64,000 nucleotides of DNA from NCBI GenBank assembly GCA_943326015.2, contig CALPRQ020000007.1, positions 1-64,000 of the forward strand. The letters are read 5' to 3'. Every line of letters begins with the position of its first letter. Positions within the stretch are counted from its first letter, which is position 1. A program made the position numbers and the translations under genes. Of the stretch, positions 63,138-64,000 are shown in pieces. The notes below the pieces were generated by a model that was not told the origin of the DNA, did no database searches, and saw only the letters and a program-made list of their open reading frames with translations. The stretch is from Chitinophaga pinensis. Lineage in GTDB: Bacteria; Pseudomonadota; Gammaproteobacteria; Burkholderiales; Burkholderiaceae_C.

Positions 63138-64000
63138 TCAGAGCACGTCGCTGGCGTAGTCGGCCAGCCGCGAGCGTTCGCCGCGCGCCAGCGTGATGTG
63201 GCCGCCATGCGGCCAGCCCTTGAAGCGGTCCACCGCGTAGGTCAGGCCCGAGCTGCCTTCGGTCAGGTAGGGGGTGTCGATCTGCGCCAGGTTGCCCATG
63301 CAGATGATCTTGGTGCCCGGGCCGGCGCGGGTGATCAGCGTCTTCATCTGCTTCGGGGTCAGGTTCTGCGCCTCGTCGATGATGACGTACTTGTTCATGA
63401 AGGTACGACCGCGCATGAAGTTCAGGCTCTTGATCTTGATGCGGCTGCGGATCAGCTCGTTGGTCGCCGCGCGGCCCCATTCGCCCGCATTGCCGCCTTC
63501 GCCCTTGGCCAGGAATTCGAGGTTGTCGTCGAGCGCGCCCATCCAGGGACCCATCTTTTCTTCCTCGGTGCCGGGCAGGAAGCCGATGTCCTCGCCCACG
63601 CTGACGGTGGCGCGGGTCATGATGATTTCGGTGTAGCGGCGCTCGTCGAGCACCTGGGTCAGGCCGGCGGCCAGCGCCATCAGCGTCTTGCCGGTGCCTG
63701 CCGTGCCAGCGAGCGTGACGAAGTCGATCTCGGGGTCCATCAGCAGGTTGAGCGCGAAGTTCTGTTCGCGGTTGCGACTGGTCACGCCCCAGACAGAATG
63801 CTTGAGGTGGCCGAAGTCCTTGAGCGTGCGCAGCACGGCGGTCTTGCCGCGCACCTCGGTCACGCGGGCGTAGAGCGAGGGTTCGCCAGGGGCTTCGAAG
63901 TAGACGAACTGGTTCAGGCTCATCTGCTCGGCTGCGGGGCCGCTGATGCGGTAGAAGGTGAACGGGCCCTGGGCCCAGCTTTCGACTTTCTTGCTCTGGC
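63138..64000 (-). CDS. PhoH-family ATPase (5' end outside window)
   Basis: The C-terminal part of a PhoH-like protein; the frame stays open to the last base of the window (QSKKVESWAQGPF... before MSLNQFVYFE), so the start and a probable N-terminal PIN ribonuclease domain lie outside. The ATPase domain has Walker A LAGTAGTGKTLMALAAG, TRATVSVGEDIGFLPGTEEEKMGPW and Walker B NKYVIIDEAQNLTPKQMKTL, followed by RAGPGTKIICMGNLAQIDTPYL. PIN-PhoH fusions act as RNA helicase/ribonucleases. It is transcribed towards the RfaH-like gene but separated by a terminator. Confidence 0.92.
   Translation of the reverse strand, partial: QSKKVESWAQGPFTFYRISGPAAEQMSLNQFVYFEAPGEPSLYARVTEVRGKTAVLRTLKDFGHLKHSVWGVTSRNREQNFALNLLMDPEIDFVTLAGTAGTGKTLMALAAGLTQVLDERRYTEIIMTRATVSVGEDIGFLPGTEEEKMGPWMGALDDNLEFLAKGEGGNAGEWGRAATNELIRSRIKIKSLNFMRGRTFMNKYVIIDEAQNLTPKQMKTLITRAGPGTKIICMGNLAQIDTPYLTEGSSGLTYAVDRFKGWPHGGHITLARGERSRLADYASDVL

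Overview
The window is high-GC DNA from a betaproteobacterium, most likely of the order Burkholderiales. The evidence is the run clpA / sbcB / yebC-purD-hemF-nadD-rsfS-rlmH-maf-rng / tolB-pal-cpoB-tcdA / tRNA-Lys, with most neighbours joined by ATGA or GTGA overlaps, together with a PEP-CTERM/PrsK/PrsR regulatory system. No 16S rRNA or other genus marker is present, so the genus cannot be named.

Layout. (1) 1-16.4 kb is core housekeeping, mostly on the plus strand: the end of clpA, an unassigned membrane protein on the minus strand, exonuclease I, the purD-to-rng operon, the Tol-Pal envelope genes, a tRNA-Lys(UUU), a lipocalin and a PfkB-family kinase. (2) 16.4-17.05 kb is a scar: the 3' end of a lost PEP-CTERM protein gene with a cyanobacterial-style sorting tail, abutting the last part of an IS3-family transposase. 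(3) 17.05-23.0 kb is a regulatory and substrate block on the plus strand: prsK and prsR, then two PEP-CTERM proteins. Each of these two has a sigma-54 promoter and a matching upstream dyad at the same distance. (4) 23.1-60.1 kb is one long minus-strand exopolysaccharide/exosortase cluster of about 30 genes. Read in the direction of transcription it starts with wza-, wzb- and wzc-like genes, then UDP-GalNAcA synthesis (wbpO, wbpP), many glycosyltransferases, an ABC flippase, acyl- and deacetyl-modifying enzymes, an asparagine-synthase-like amidotransferase, a transglutaminase-like protein, a bacillosamine-type set (pglA/C/D/E/F-like), and finally an exosortase, its partner protein and a SurA-like membrane protein. 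(5) 60.2-64 kb holds a YjbH-type outer-membrane barrel on the plus strand, an RfaH/NusG paralogue and the start-truncated end of a PhoH-family gene.

How it fits together (inference). The cluster makes and exports an exopolysaccharide through a Wza/Wzb/Wzc-type envelope machine. PrsK/PrsR with RNA polymerase sigma-54 switches on PEP-CTERM surface proteins, which an exosortase would process at the inner membrane. The RfaH-like protein beside the cluster, and an ops-like GCGGTAGC in the leader of the first cluster gene, suggest processive antitermination across a transcription unit of up to 37 kb.

The most notable points are the conserved promoter architecture of the two PEP-CTERM genes, the possible ops/RfaH pair, the cyanoexosortase-like character of the exosortase module next to a dead cyanobacterial-type substrate gene, and the transglutaminase-like protein inside the cluster. 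All family assignments were made by reading motifs; no database search was run.
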